Assembly (NCBI GenBank): GCA_000310025.1
Contig: FN649735.1
Coordinates: 3,382,028-3,446,027, forward strand
Direction: 5' to 3'
DNA length: 64,000 nt
Origin: Ectocarpus siliculosus
Lineage: Eukaryota > Sar > Phaeophyceae > Ectocarpales > Ectocarpaceae
Shown here: positions 13,336 through 24,159 of the stretch, in pieces
Layout: every line of letters begins with the position of its first letter
How positions within the stretch are numbered: the stretch's first letter is position 1
Program-made: the position numbers and the translations under genes
Notes under the pieces: generated by a model
The model's input: only the letters and a program-made list of their open reading frames with translations
Database searches by the model: none
What the model was told of the DNA's origin: nothing

Positions 13336-13803
13336 TGATTATTGAGACGGATGATTGGTCGGGATATATATATTTTTTTTCTTAATTTTTCTATCACGGC
13401 ATTCAGCTAGGACACGAGCCATACGCGAGGCCTCGAACAGTCGTCTATTCACACATCGTCCTAGTCTACCTGCTTGTACCACGTGCGACGACCGCCACCC
13501 GATCCAATCTTGGAATAATGAACTATCATGGGATTGCTGTGTTGCACATTCCGACAACGTGGTCGCAAATGCGAACATCGGTAGTCAGTACAACCGAGTG
13601 AGCGCACAGGATGGTGAAGTTACGGAAATGACTACATATTTTTGACGATGTTGATCGGGCTGGGGTGCTTGCGGCCAACAAGAAAATATCCATTACGCTG
13701 AGGCCGTCTAGAAGCAGAGCTGGAAAAGAAGGACGCGCGCGCGAGGGAGAGAGAGACAGAGACAGAGACAGAGACAGACAGACAGACAGACAGGCAGACA
13801 GGC

Positions 13804-13841
<38 letters not shown>

Positions 13842-14360
13842 GGCAGACAAGAGGTGAGTGTGGAGAGCTCCTCCCTGAACAGAACATTTATTAGAAAGCT
13901 TCTGCAGATACGACCGTCGTATTGGGTACCGCAGGTGACAGCGGGTAGAACACACAAACGCCAACCGCCAACCGACACATCACGCCGGCTCTTCTTGCGG
14001 CGCAACTGTGTGTATGGGGCGCAATCATCTTACGGGTCGATACGTCTGACAGGTACAACTACCGCACTGTTGTTAAAACTGCTGCACTGCCTGTACATCA
14101 ACATCATCAGCGGACTATTCCTACGAAAGGGTTGGCCCGTTGGCCCCAAAAGCTCTTGCCCAAACTACGACACTCTACGTGTACAATCAATGCACACTCT
14201 ACACTACCGATGATCCACCATCATCCATCTTTCAATCGACAAGTTTCGATTATCCCAGAGATGTTCCACCGAGCAATCGCCACACCGCAGTCTCAGCCAT
14301 TTCCCCTACAGCTGCCTGCAGCTGTAGCTCGAGTAGCTTGTGTACATTCTGCTGACGAGC
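13336..14360. promoter_or_regulatory. Divergent spacer between septin genes A and B, with GACA microsatellite
   Basis: The two septin-like genes start about 1 kb apart on opposite strands, so this spacer should hold both promoters. I see no clear TATA or initiator element that I would defend. A purine-rich microsatellite runs at about 13751-13838: (GA)n, then GACAGA, then an almost pure GACA tract interrupted by GGCA. A short AT-rich stretch with alternating TA followed by a T run lies at 13370-13392, just upstream of gene A. Open frames across the microsatellite are artefacts. Confidence 0.5.
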
Positions 14361-17300
14361 ATGAACTTCCCAGTCGCCGCATTCGATGGTTCTTTTGTTT
14401 CTCCAAGCCGCCAAAATGGCCCGCGCAGACCTGGAGATCCAGTACGCAGGCAAGCACCGAACCAACTACGGGTCATGGTCGCGGGCGAGAGTGGGCTCGG
14501 AAAGGTCAGTCCCCGGCGGATGGATGTGAGGTTTGTATGTCTGTGTGCGTGGAAACTTGACCCACAACATTTGGTTTGTATCCCTCTCATTGACGAAGGT
14601 CGCCAGCAACTGAGGTGGCAAATGATGGATGCTTGTCTATTATAGTGCATACATACAAGTAGCCTCGGGGTCCGGCAGATCCGAAATAAGGGGCCGCTGC
14701 AACTTCTTGAAAATGAGTGGAGTAAAGTGCGATGCGATTTCTACGCGAGTAGAATATTGCCCCGAAGGGTGAGTGTAAGTTCGAAAACAACGAATGTCTC
14801 GCTGCCTGTGGCAGGCACGTATTCAGCACGTACACATGAAACAAAAGTTCTTGTTTCCCACTTGCGAGAAACTGCGGAATGCGTGTCTCGCAACAACTCA
14901 TCGAGGGATAGGTGGCTCGGCGAAGATAGGGCGTAAATACTTTGCGGCTCTTTCGCTTCAATTCAAATGACCGCGTTGTGTAGGAATAGTTTCAGTGCTA
15001 AAGAACATGTAACGACCACTCCCCCCTTGCCACCAAACCGTTGTGACGACTCCCCCCGTGCCACCAAACCTTTGCTTTGACCGGTACTGTTTTTCGTACG
15101 TCCAGACGACATTCCTGAACAACATATTCCGGCATCTCAACCAAGGGCAAAACCCCATGGACCAGGGTTCTGTCGTGCATGGGCAAACAGGAGGCATTTT
15201 CGGCCACAGCAAAACGCTCAAGATCGAAGAACGCGAATTTGACCACACGACATCCGGCGGCCAGTACTACAAGTTCTTTTTGGTGGTGCGGTTGTCAAAG
15301 CCGCGTATCACACTGACATCTATCGATTTTTGTCGATGTTGCGGCTTGGCAACCACGGACATTCATTTACCACGAGGACATGTAGTCAAGCAAGTCCTCC
15401 TGCCATAGAACGACGTCCTACGTGCTTCTGTCGCGGGTGTCGATGTCCGACGATACCCACTACCGAAGACCCTCCTTTGTGGGACGTACAATAGTGCGCC
15501 ATCTCGATGGCCTCCCTGCAACTAAGACGTCTCGAACTATGTATGTACTGTACATCTTGGCAGGACACACCCGGATATGGCGACCACGTTAATGTCCGCA
15601 AAAGTTTTCAACCAGTGGTCGATTTCATTATCAGAGGGAGCAGGAGGTATCTGGCTGAGATAAAAAGGGGCAACGACACTCCGTCGGAGGACGGCAGGAC
15701 GGATGTGTGGTGAGTTGAGATCAATGTACATTCGGTCCCTCCACCAACTGAGCTGGTCAGCATGCGAACCACTGTACGATGCAAATTGGTGAAAGTAGGT
15801 GTAATGTATGATTGATGATATAATGTTCAGTAGATTCATTCATTGATCTGAAACAACATCCGCATTAGTGACGTTTTCGCCTGAGCTGCAACCAAGCGGT
15901 CGCATGCCCCACGAGCGTCTCTGACTCAACGTTTGCCCCGATCGTGTTCCGCCGGACATACAGCATACATTTTATCGCAGCCCATCGGTGCAAGTCCATC
16001 GACATCGAATACATGAAGCAGCTGTCCAAGGTGCGGGACAGAAGATTGACAGTTCCACTCTTGTGCGACACGATTGCCGAACCACCGCCAACACAAAAGT
16101 AAGATCTTAAGGCTGGATAGCTAGTCACGACCTCGGGTTGTGCGCAGTGTACTGCCGTCGCCTGATAGCCGGTCCTGGGCCTATCTGGTTGGCGACATTT
16201 GTTGGGAAAGGCTTGACCTTTTGCTACGGTCGGTGTTCATGACCCAACGAGAGACGGTTGGTTCAGCTCTTCCCCGTCTTTTGCTCATCCCCGTTTTGGG
16301 CAGGTTGTTGCTATGATTCCCCCCGTGATAGGGAAGTCCGACAGTATGACGGTGGACGAGATGTTTGACTTCAAAAAGGCCATCGCCGACTCAGCCGCCA
16401 AAGCTAACGGCCTCGAGTTCTTCACCTTTTCGGGTGGGTGGTGTTTCGGACGCATTGCGGCTTCCCTGGTGACACCACGAGCCAGTTCTCCAGCCCCCTT
16501 CGGAGGCTAGGGATTAGGTGCTTACACGTTGTTGTAGGTTTCCTGTTTTTCCGTACATGGCACTGGATAACTGGCTAACAGCAGAGTCACATTTAATCCC
16601 GGTTTCCGTTGCTAAATGATACTGTCGGGCAGAGAGGGCATGGGAAAAGTGCTTGGCAGCCCTGAACATTGCCGATGAACCCATCTGGCTGGGAGAGAGG
16701 CGGCCACCGCCGTACGCGGTGATCTCAAGCCAGGTCGACGACCCCAACGGAAACGCTCACGCTCACGATCCAGTACGCAGGTGGTATTGCTGTGTTCGAG
16801 CCCGTGCGTGTCTGGCCTATGCAAACAAAAATCGACTTTTGGCGTTCAGTCTACAGTGCGCCGATTCCAAATGTTTTGCGTCGGGTGGGTCACGGGCTGG
16901 AACCAATCCTCTCCACCCGAAGCCCTCGAAACTAACCAAAGTCCCACCCTTGATCTCATTTCCTGTCGCACCAATGCCCCTGGTCTCACAGATATCCATG
17001 GGGTGAGTGTCACGTCATGAGACCGGAGCACAGCGACAATACTTACCTTCAATGCCTCCTTCTGGAGGTGGGATTCCAGGACATGAAGGACAAGATGAGG
17101 AAGCGCTATGAAGCCTTCAAAAAGCAAGAGGTTCGAACAAGGTCGACTTCCTCGGATTCTTGTGTGTTGCGGCAGCCCTTGGAGAGTTGTTGTATCGAAA
17201 AAATCATTTGGGCATGAATGATCACCACCACATGTTGTGGGTGATTTGTTTGAAGCATGGGTCACACCTGTTGGAAATACTTTCTAGGTCCAATGACGTG

Positions 17301-18291
17301 TGGAACAAAGCTATTGCAACGTGTGAACCAGGGGAGTCGACGTTTCTACCGTACGGTGTACCACTATCAACGCACTGGACACTGATTACGTCGGAACTAT
17401 AGCGTGTCGGTGTCGCTGTACTTGTCCACCCCACTGGTTCCATGCCTCCTGACAATGCATCACGATCGTACAGGCGAAGCCTCTGGTGACACGAGTTGGA
17501 GAAAAAAATCGGGAGTATCGCCTTGCCATTGCCTCCGGCAAGCCGTCGACTATCTTAGTGGTGCTGGCGGTGATTTTCGCATTTGTGGCGGTGATTCTGG
17601 CAGCCACTCAGGTACATGCGGTGCTAGCGATCCACCCGTTTGCAAGCCTTGAGTGCATCCTAGATTTTGTTTCGTTTATCCATCCAGTTAAAAAGTGACA
17701 TGATACAATGGTCGAAGTGGCATTAGGCTCCTCCATCGCGACATTGAAATCGGTTGGAATCATGAAAGTCTGAAGACCCGACGATGTCGTTGTATTCACA
17801 ACTTACCATTTTCTCAGGTGAACGGAAACGAGCCTTCCACGGGACTGGCTGATTGGCGCGAATTGATTCTCAAGATTCAGCAGGTGAGGTCGTGTGCTGC
17901 TTCAAGGGCCTTTCCATGCGTGGCACACACCAGAGGATAACTTCGCGAGAAGTTGACGTTGCAAGCCAATGATGGATAAACATTCCTGTCTTGTGGTGCT
18001 TGGCGCTCATCAGCGCGTATCGTAGTGTTTGTGCCAGCTTCCGACCTAATATACTCTACACAGCTGTAAACGGCGTTGAAACCCTTTTTTCGGTGGAACT
18101 CTTGACAGGTCGAAGGATCGGACCGCATCGTGACGACGGTGGACTCCGAGGAGGAAACCCTGGACGTCCTTATGAAGGTGCTGATGGACAACCGCAAGAT
18201 TTGGACCTTCCGAGGAGGCCCAGGTCGGTCTGGCCATCTTTGCTCAGAATATCATGGTACGCTTGTTGAACACGGAGAGGGGGGTTCCTGA
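14361..18291 (+). CDS. Septin-like GTPase with C-terminal membrane helix (gene B)
   Basis: This paralogue of gene A has ten exons: 14361-14504, 15106-15285, 15564-15709, 15964-16030, 16304-16433, 16633-16780, 16992-17130, 17474-17611, 17818-17883 and 18109-18291. The lengths sum to 446 codons plus stop with phases identical to gene A. Visible motifs are GESGLGK|TT at the exon 1/2 junction, DTPGYGD (109-115), KSIDIEYMKQL, GKSD (189-192) and RYPWG (272-276). A membrane helix (about 343-363, core ILVVLAVIFAFVAVILAA) follows, then GLADW in exon 9. Intron 1 has a normal GTCAGT donor. Exon 10 contains a frame change relative to sister copies near KIW; read straight through it ends at the TGA at 18289-18291, much as gene A ends. 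If a longer tail is real, the donor at 18257 (ATG|GTACGC) would be used instead. The N-terminus starts at the first in-frame ATG giving a compact exon (MNFPVAAF). Confidence 0.82.
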
Positions 18292-18818
18292 GACAAGATA
18301 CGATGGTCACGTTCGCCGGATACTCCCAACAAGAACGAAAAGGAGTGATTTCCGCGTTGTTCCCATCTTCACCATTCCTCCGTCATCCACCCGCCTCGTA
18401 TCAACAGCGGGAAGCACCATCAGGTAGAAAAGCTGCGACAATCGGAAAGGACCCCGGCGCCAAGGGAACAGATCGCCCCCAGGTTCCGGATAAACGAGTT
18501 ACTCAGTCTACCGGCACACAAACGAGTGGCTCCACCACAATGTCCGATGATGGATCTTCGCGAAACAGCCAATCTCTAGGGAAGACAGAGGAGCCGACGA
18601 GTCCCCCCTCCACAAGCGATCCCGAAATCGAATCCGATATGCCGGTGATTAGCATCTACTATCCTTGGGTATTCGGCACTCTCGGTTCTCCTTGCAATCT
18701 GTGGCCTTGGTGTTTGGGCAGTCGTGGCGTTCTTGAAAGTCGGTAGACGTGTGTTTGCTACCGTGTGGAAGTGTTTGTCACGCTTTCGTGAAGCACAACG
18801 TTTGAACAAGATTGCTTG
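18206..18818 (+). other. Possible alternative 3' coding tail of septin B (Ser/Thr-rich, then membrane helix)
   Basis: After KIW in exon 10, a different frame reads SEEAQVGLAIFAQNIM and ends at a GT donor (18257). A CAG acceptor at 18405-18407 then opens a Ser/Thr/Pro-rich stretch (18408-18650, with GTQTSGSTT). In yet another frame, 18660-18818 encodes a hydrophobic helix (ALSVLLAICGLGVWAVVAF) and a basic tail ending at a TGA. The same order of pieces recurs in the neighbouring copies, so this was once coding. Either gene B has lost the tail through small indels, or the tail belongs to another transcript. Sequence alone does not settle this. Confidence 0.45.
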
Positions 18819-18842
18819 ACGCCCCCATGGAGTTGCAAATGG

Positions 18843-19460
18843 AGCGCTAGGAGATTTGCACGGAAACCCCCGAGGAGGCGCAGGTCGGTCTGGCTATCTT
18901 TGCCCAGAATATCACGGTACCCTTGTTGAACGTGGAGAGGGGGCGGGTGTTGAGACAAGATACGATGATCGCGTTCACGGGATACTCCCGACAAGCACGT
19001 TGTAATGAGTGGTTTCGGCGCCGTTCCCGCCGTCTTCGCTGCTCCGTCGTCTACCCGCCTCTTTCTCATTCAGGACACATCATCACAAGCTGCAAAAGTT
19101 ATAATCGAAGAAGGGGCCGCCACACAGGAAGCAGATCTCCCTCAACCAGCGACTTGGCCTGCTGGCACACAAACGAGGGGCTCCATCACTACCCCCAACG
19201 GTGTTCCTCGACAAACGGAGGGGGCGCTGGGGAATCCGAGGGAGCCAGACGAGTCCGGTCCCGCTGAATTGGACTTGTCGGAGATATCTAACCTTTTGTT
19301 TTGTGTTGTGCAACTCTCGGTTGCCGTTGCCTTTTGTGGGTGTGTTCTGTGGGGAGTAGGAGGTCTGTAAAGAAAGGTTAATTGCCGCCTTGTGGTATTT
19401 TTTGTCGGTGCTCCGGTGAAGCATGACGCGCAAACATATTTCCGCCTAGAGCAGTTGTTC
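18843..19460 (+). pseudogene. Tandem partial copy of the septin B 3' end
   Basis: The reading TPEEAQVGLAIFAQNIT followed by GTACCC at about 18855-18917 repeats 18206-18260 almost exactly. An Ala/Pro/Thr-rich frame (about 19090-19270, with GTQTRGSIT) and a hydrophobic segment (VVQLSVAVAFCGCVLWGV) then follow in the same order as in gene B's tail. No GTPase exons precede it. This is a roughly 0.6-kb tandem duplication of the end of the gene, without the rest. Confidence 0.7.
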
Positions 19461-19689
19461 ACGGCGGTCGTCGTATTCCTATTTTTCGTCTTCGGATGAC
19501 AAGAGGCACGTTGTTAGCCAGGATATGTAAACGTAGCGTTAGGTAGCCCGTATTCCGAGTTTATTTGTTTGTGATGTTCAAAGGGCCCTTGGGTGCAGCA
19601 AAATCTTGCAGAGAACAGTAAGACTGAATGAAATGGTGGTTGGTGCAGGAGAAGAACGAGAAGTTTTTATATGTGGTATTAACTATACT

Positions 19690-20870
19690 TCACATCTTCG
19701 CGTTGGGGAAGAATCGGCAGAGCAGATGGCAAACATGGCCGGGATGTATATCCTTCTGCAGTATGGCCTCGTATAGCCTCCGCGTACTCTCGATCCGAAA
19801 TGACGAGTCCCGCGACAACTACATTAGGCTGCAGTAGTATTCCAGGCTTCATATAGCGCAGTCACGGAATAGAGAGCCTATCACCTTGAGATTGCCCCGA
19901 GGTGAACGAGTGTGCGTTCGAAACAAAACGGTGTCTCGCACTGCTGCGGCAGGAACATACACATGAGAAAATCCGCAAGAAGGAGGGAACAACAAGGTTT
20001 GTTTTCCCAAATCCTCGCGCAATCCACTGCAGACCACGTTTGTGTCCCGCTCCAACAACCGATCGGGGGACGGGTGAAGTGATGGCTAGACGTAGATGAG
20101 CTGGAGTTTTTTCGCCCCGTGCTTTCGATTTCTTGCTCACGGTGGTCATCACCCTCTTTTTTCGTCTTCGGATGAAAGAGCATTAAACTGGTGTATGTAG
20201 GGTTGGACACCTCTTTGCCTGGGTTGCACCCGCGAAAGGTGACTCGTCCACCCACTCCGTACTTGCCGCAGTACTGGAGAACTCGCAACTGATCAACAGT
20301 AGTAGCTTCTTGTCCTCTTGTTTTACCCTTCTTGCCTGCGAACCTCGAAGTATCTCCAACTCAAACCGGATGGGATTCACCACTCGTTGCACACGTAGGT
20401 CGGCAACCTGCGTTGAAGTCTATCTGGGCCCCATCGTATCACCCGTTGCGCTGGCGGCGGAGTTCACCAATATTCTAGGTGTTGACAAGTTTGGGTGGGG
20501 TCGGTCGAGCTGCGACTGCCACTATCGCCAGTCTTGTTTTTGTGGGATTACGGCTAGGGTCTGTCGTAGATGCAATGCGCGTGCTGAGCTGTGGGCTTGG
20601 TCCGTGAAGGGTAGGACGACTCGTGTATGTGTCCACGCTCGATGTGTTGAATGGTCGTGGAAAGGGTAGGCCTTTGGACACCAGACGGTATCACACCTGA
20701 TTTTCTTAGCGTTTGAAGGCATACGGGGGGAACGTACAAGGGACACCAACGATACACACGGCGTGAGGACGAGCTTCGAGTTTAGGCACCAAAACACACG
20801 GGAGGCGGAAGCTATGAAGGGGCGGACTTCGTTACCTATTGCTGCTGTGTATTGCCACATGTAGATCATA
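19690..20870 (+). pseudogene. Chimeric septin-family fragment: intron-1-like then tail-like DNA
   Basis: From about 19690 to 20100 the DNA matches the first intron of the septin family, as seen at about 14600-14990 and 25500-25890. Shared words include TAGCCTCGTATAGCCTC, GTGTGCGTTCGAAA and TACACATGAGAAA. From about 20110 to 20870 it matches the gene-tail unit at 4900-5600 and 27590-28260. The P-loop exon and all other GTPase exons are absent, so this is a rearranged, non-coding relic. Confidence 0.65.
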
Positions 20871-20879
20871 CCTGCGGCT

Positions 20880-21390
20880 GACTAGGAATTGCGGCATGCA
20901 GAGGGATATTTTAGAAATGACTATCAATGTGTGAACACTGTTTTATTTACCTGGCAAAAATATTTGGGGTGGTAAAAGGGGAAACAATGCAAGGAAGAAG
21001 CTGTTGGAAGAAGAGTTGGATGGCGGTTTGATGTGTGTTGAACCCTGGGTGAGCAGATCACCGATTGCGATGGGGGAATTACGCAGTAATTGAGACCCCC
21101 GGCTCAAATCAGACCATCTTTACCCGTGAGCAATCGATACTTCGCACGATGAAATGAATGTACACAACAACAAGATGCATCGGGAATGCATTAGCAAGCG
21201 AGACCCTTCGTTCTTGAGATGCTGGGGAGCTGCTCTGGCTGCCGCTGCAGTGTCGTGCATGACACCCACCTGTAACAATTTGAATCTTTTGAATACCGGC
21301 TGTTGACCGTTGGTTGCACAAGGTACCACACCCCCACGTGGTGACAGTGTATTGGTTCAACAGAGTTACCCACGAGTGTTCCTATTGTGT
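20880..21390. other. Spacer without recognisable gene
   Basis: Overlapping minus-strand frames of 60-83 codons at about 21109-21373 are open, but they show no motif and no plausible exon continuation. Nothing else was seen. Confidence 0.4.
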
Positions 21391-21590
21391 GTGAGACACG
21401 TGGAATGAATCCGAATGAATATCATCCGATCTCTGCAGCATTGCTCATGCTGTAATTGGTTTACGCATGTAGTCTACACCGGAAAAGTTTGTGGGTGGGA
21501 CATGGAATGAATGCGAGTGGATATCCGATCTCTGCAGCATTGCCCGTGCTGTATTTTGTTTACGTGTGTGCACCGGAAATATATCTGCTG
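21391..21590. repeat. Two diverged tandem copies of an approximately 100-base unit
   Basis: GGAATGAATCCGAATG...CCGATCTCTGCAGCATTGC...CACCGGAAA at about 21391-21486 is followed by a second version at about 21497-21588. The core CGATCTCTGCAGCATTGC is identical in both, while the rest carries scattered changes and small indels. Confidence 0.7.
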
Positions 21591-21867
21591 ATGATGTAGA
21601 ACGATGACGCTGCAAGGATCCTTGAGATTCATTTCTTACCGAAAATCTACAAGGTCGCGCACCGCTGGCCTATGCAGAATGCTGGCACATCGGCGCACGG
21701 TTCGCGCTTTCGTTGTATCGGGACTTGTTGGAAATAGGTCGCGTTGACAACTCACTCGGCCCACACACACTTTCATGGACAAAACCACCACTACAATGAA
21801 TGGACATGATGCCGTTGGTTGCTGAAGCGGACACTGAAATTCTATGTTACATTATCTTAAATGGGTG

Positions 21868-22470
21868 GACAAGAAACAAGAACGTTGCGACAGGAAGAAG
21901 ACCGAACAGACAGGTGAAGAGGAGAGAAACACGCACATGGTCGCACACTTTTGTGGCGTATGCTGTACTGCGCTCGGAGAGTGATGAAACTTGTCGGGGG
22001 GTCACGAATTACGATGCCGACCGAGGCATCCTCAAGATATCGCGACGCGTGCGCCGTAGGGAGATATCGGTCTGTTCGGTGCTGTCAACCAGACTCAATC
22101 TGACATTCGATTTTTCCCAAATTTCTCGAGGACAAAAGAGCGATGAAGAGCGACGAAGACAGAAACACGGCGAACCGGTGAAGGTGAAGACGAGAGACCA
22201 AGCAGCGCGCATGGTCGCATATGGCCCGTATGTTACTGCACGTGGAATTCGACGAAACTTTGCTAACGGGTGCACCCTCAAGATATTGCGAAACGTGCGC
22301 CGTACGGTAGGTTGGCATCTGCCTATTGATTTCTGCCACACAAGCTGACCATGACAAGATTCGAATATTATTCCAAACAGAGCGATGAGGACAGCAAGAC
22401 GGTAAACCAGTAAAGACGAGAGAGAAACAGCACGCATGGTCGCACATGGCCGCTCACCGATCTCCCACAC
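21868..22470. repeat. Three diverged tandem copies of an approximately 220-280-base unit
   Basis: Each copy contains a purine-rich stretch (GACAGCAAGACGGTAAACC or similar), then CGCATGGTCGCAyA, then CTCAAGATATyGCG and GTGCGCCGTA. Copies begin near 21868, 22150 and 22387; the third is partial and runs into the CCATGG array. The open frames of up to about 196 codons across it come from the repeat. Confidence 0.65.
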
Positions 22471-22479
22471 AATAGGACA

Positions 22480-22995
22480 AAATGTATACAGCTTCCAAGG
22501 AAGATTCCTCCACTTCCATGGAAACTGGAAATTCTTACTTCCATGGAAGCTGAAAACGAGACTTCCATGGAAGCTATTATTGTCACTTCCATGGAACAAA
22601 ATCTACCACACATGGATTGCCCACTTCCATAGAAGGCTGACTTCAGATTGCATGGAAGTCGAACCGATGGCTTCCGAGGAAGCTATATGAAACAAGTACA
22701 ATGCAGCTTCCCATGGACGTACCTAGGCCAGGTCCAGCCTCTATGGAAGGAAGTCCATACACGGGAGTCCATGGAAGCTACTGTACAGATGTTGAGATAA
22801 GTTCTATGGAAGCTGTCGACAGCTTCCATGGGAGCGATATGGGACTTGATGAATTAAACGACGAGCCCGTCCATGGAAGCGATGCAAGAGAGCTTCCATG
22901 GAAGTGTTCTTAGCTCGGGTAGTTTCCATGGAAGTAACCCCGAACGCCTTTCATGGAACGTATGTATCCGGACCGCTTCCATGGAAGTCCTCCGT
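22480..22995. repeat. Large array of GCTTCCATGGAAGC-like palindromes
   Basis: About nineteen copies or near copies of a 10-14-base palindrome (core TTCCATGGAA, often extended to GCTTCCATGGAAGC) occur in about 515 bases, separated by variable unique spacers of 10-30 bases. Some copies carry one or two changes (CCATAGAA, CCGAGGAA, CTATGGAA). This is not a head-to-tail satellite, because only the palindrome is repeated and the spacers differ. A smaller group lies at 23690-23870 and a related block at 780-1020. Confidence 0.85.
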
Positions 22996-23017
22996 CCTCT
23001 CCCTACTTCGATGGAAT

Positions 23018-23672
23018 TAACCCCTTTAGGGCTGGATCGCCTTTTGGGGACACTTTTTGTCCCCATCTTCTTCGCCTGCTTTACCTCGCGAAGATTGTCA
23101 TGATTGTCTCCTCCTTTGCACTACTCGACCAGGGGGGTGCCAGGGTACACAGGGACGACTCTAGTCTAGTATGGATGCTTTGTAGAGTGGAGGAGTATGA
23201 GGTATGAGGGTAATGAACAGGTCGAATTGCGGGGCGATTGCGCTGCCGGTTCAACAGCGAAGTTGCGCCGCGTCTGTTTACCCTTGGGTGGAAAGCACTA
23301 CCAGGGGCAAGCGCGGAAGAAGTACCTAGACCACCGTTGATAGGAGGCACCAAGCAACCTAGGGCTTGAGTTAGAAGGTCTCGCTTTCCCTCTAGAGAAA
23401 TGTCTTGAAAACCTCCTTTTCGTGCCCCGTTTACCACGCTTCCGCCAGTTGCTGTCTATAATCCCTATCAATTGTCCCCTCGTGTCCCCTCGTATCGAGG
23501 GGACAATTGATAGGGATTATAGACAAGAGACGGCTCAAGTGGGAAGGCAGCTTTGCACTTGCACCCAGGGATGGAACTGTCTGCACCATCCAATCAGCAG
23601 GCGTCGTTCGCTCTTTTTCTTACATTTCAGAAATTTCGCAAGACCGCCGATTTTTCTGTGCGTGGTAAGGGG
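23018..23672. repeat. Dispersed 0.65-kb repeat, copy 1
   Basis: This block is nearly identical to 28513-29165 in the same orientation. It starts CCCCTTTAGGGCTGGATCGC and ends GTGGTAAGGGG, so short inverted ends (CCCTTTA/TAAGGG) are possible. It contains a near-perfect hairpin (23453-23525). Open frames on both strands (for example minus 23437-23081, starting MVNGARKGGFQD) are shared by both copies because the copies are young; I recognise no protein family. It is most likely a non-autonomous mobile element. Confidence 0.75.
23453..23525. repeat. Hairpin-forming palindrome in dispersed repeat copy 1
   Basis: Two 30-base arms (from TGTCTATAATCC to GTCCCCTCG, and the exact reverse complement ending GGATTATAGACA) flank a 13-base loop that itself repeats TGTCCCCTCG. 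Pairing across the arms is complete. Confidence 0.9.
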
Positions 23673-23689
23673 GTTAAGTAAGGGTGAAT

Positions 23690-23880
23690 ACTGTAATGGA
23701 AGCTTCCATGGAGGAAGTGTTCGTAGTATGTTTCCGTTCAGATTCCATGGCAGGGCGTTGGCACCGTTGAGATTCCACGGAAGTTGCCCCGAAGGAATAT
23801 CTGGTAATGTGGTATTCGGACTGAGGCCATGGAAGGTAGTATTCCACCTCCTACCAGCTTCCATGAACGAACTGTACACA
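23690..23880. repeat. Small group of CCATGG palindromes
   Basis: GAAGCTTCCATGG, GATTCCATGGC, GATTCCACGGAAG, GCCATGGAAG and CTTCCATGAA occur within about 160 bases. They continue the motif family of the larger array after the interruption by the 0.65-kb dispersed repeat, which suggests that repeat inserted into a longer array. Confidence 0.7.
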
Positions 23881-24012
23881 AATACGGTAATTAACGAAAG
23901 CTGTTGTTGAGGTCGGCTGTCATGTAAGTCTTCTGGCCCGTTCGAGTCTCGATGGGACCTCGACTTAAAGTCCTTCTGTTCGAGAAGAAATAATGTGAGA
24001 AAGTTGTTTCCT

Positions 24013-24156
24013 TCCCAGAGCATCCAACAACCTCAGCCACCTCAGAATCCTCGTATAGCAGAATGTCTGTCGGCCACGCCCCCAGCTTCACGTGTCCCAG
24101 TCCCAGAGCATCCAACAACCTCAGCCACCTCAGAATCCTCGTATAGCAGAATGTCT
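24013..24156. repeat. 56-base direct repeat, period 88
   Basis: TCCCAGAGCATCCAACAACC...GCAGAATGTCT at 24013-24068 is repeated without change at 24101-24156, with 32 bases between. Identity over the whole unit indicates a recent duplication. Confidence 0.9.
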
Positions 24157-24159
24157 TGT

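Noticed and set aside
13526-14213. Long frames on both strands with Ser/Leu/Val/Cys or Asp/Arg/Thr/Gln runs
   Set aside because: They are translations of the GACA microsatellite at 13751-13838.
16992-17002. An 11-base microexon encoding the septin YPWG motif in gene B, followed by a GTGAGT donor
   Set aside because: Reading on without splicing gives GECHVMRPEHSDN, which aligns with the uninterrupted GTCRVMETTHSDN of gene A. The GTGAGT is coding sequence, and exon 7 is a normal 139-base exon in both genes.
18109-18291. A programmed frameshift at the KIW position of septin genes A and B
   Set aside because: The direction of shift differs between the two genes and there is no shared slippery sequence. 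Independent indels or simple termination explain it better.
23081-23437. Minus-strand frame MVNGARKGGFQD..., conserved in two places
   Set aside because: Conservation follows from recent duplication of the whole 0.65-kb repeat; frames on the opposite strand are equally conserved, so it gives no evidence of coding.
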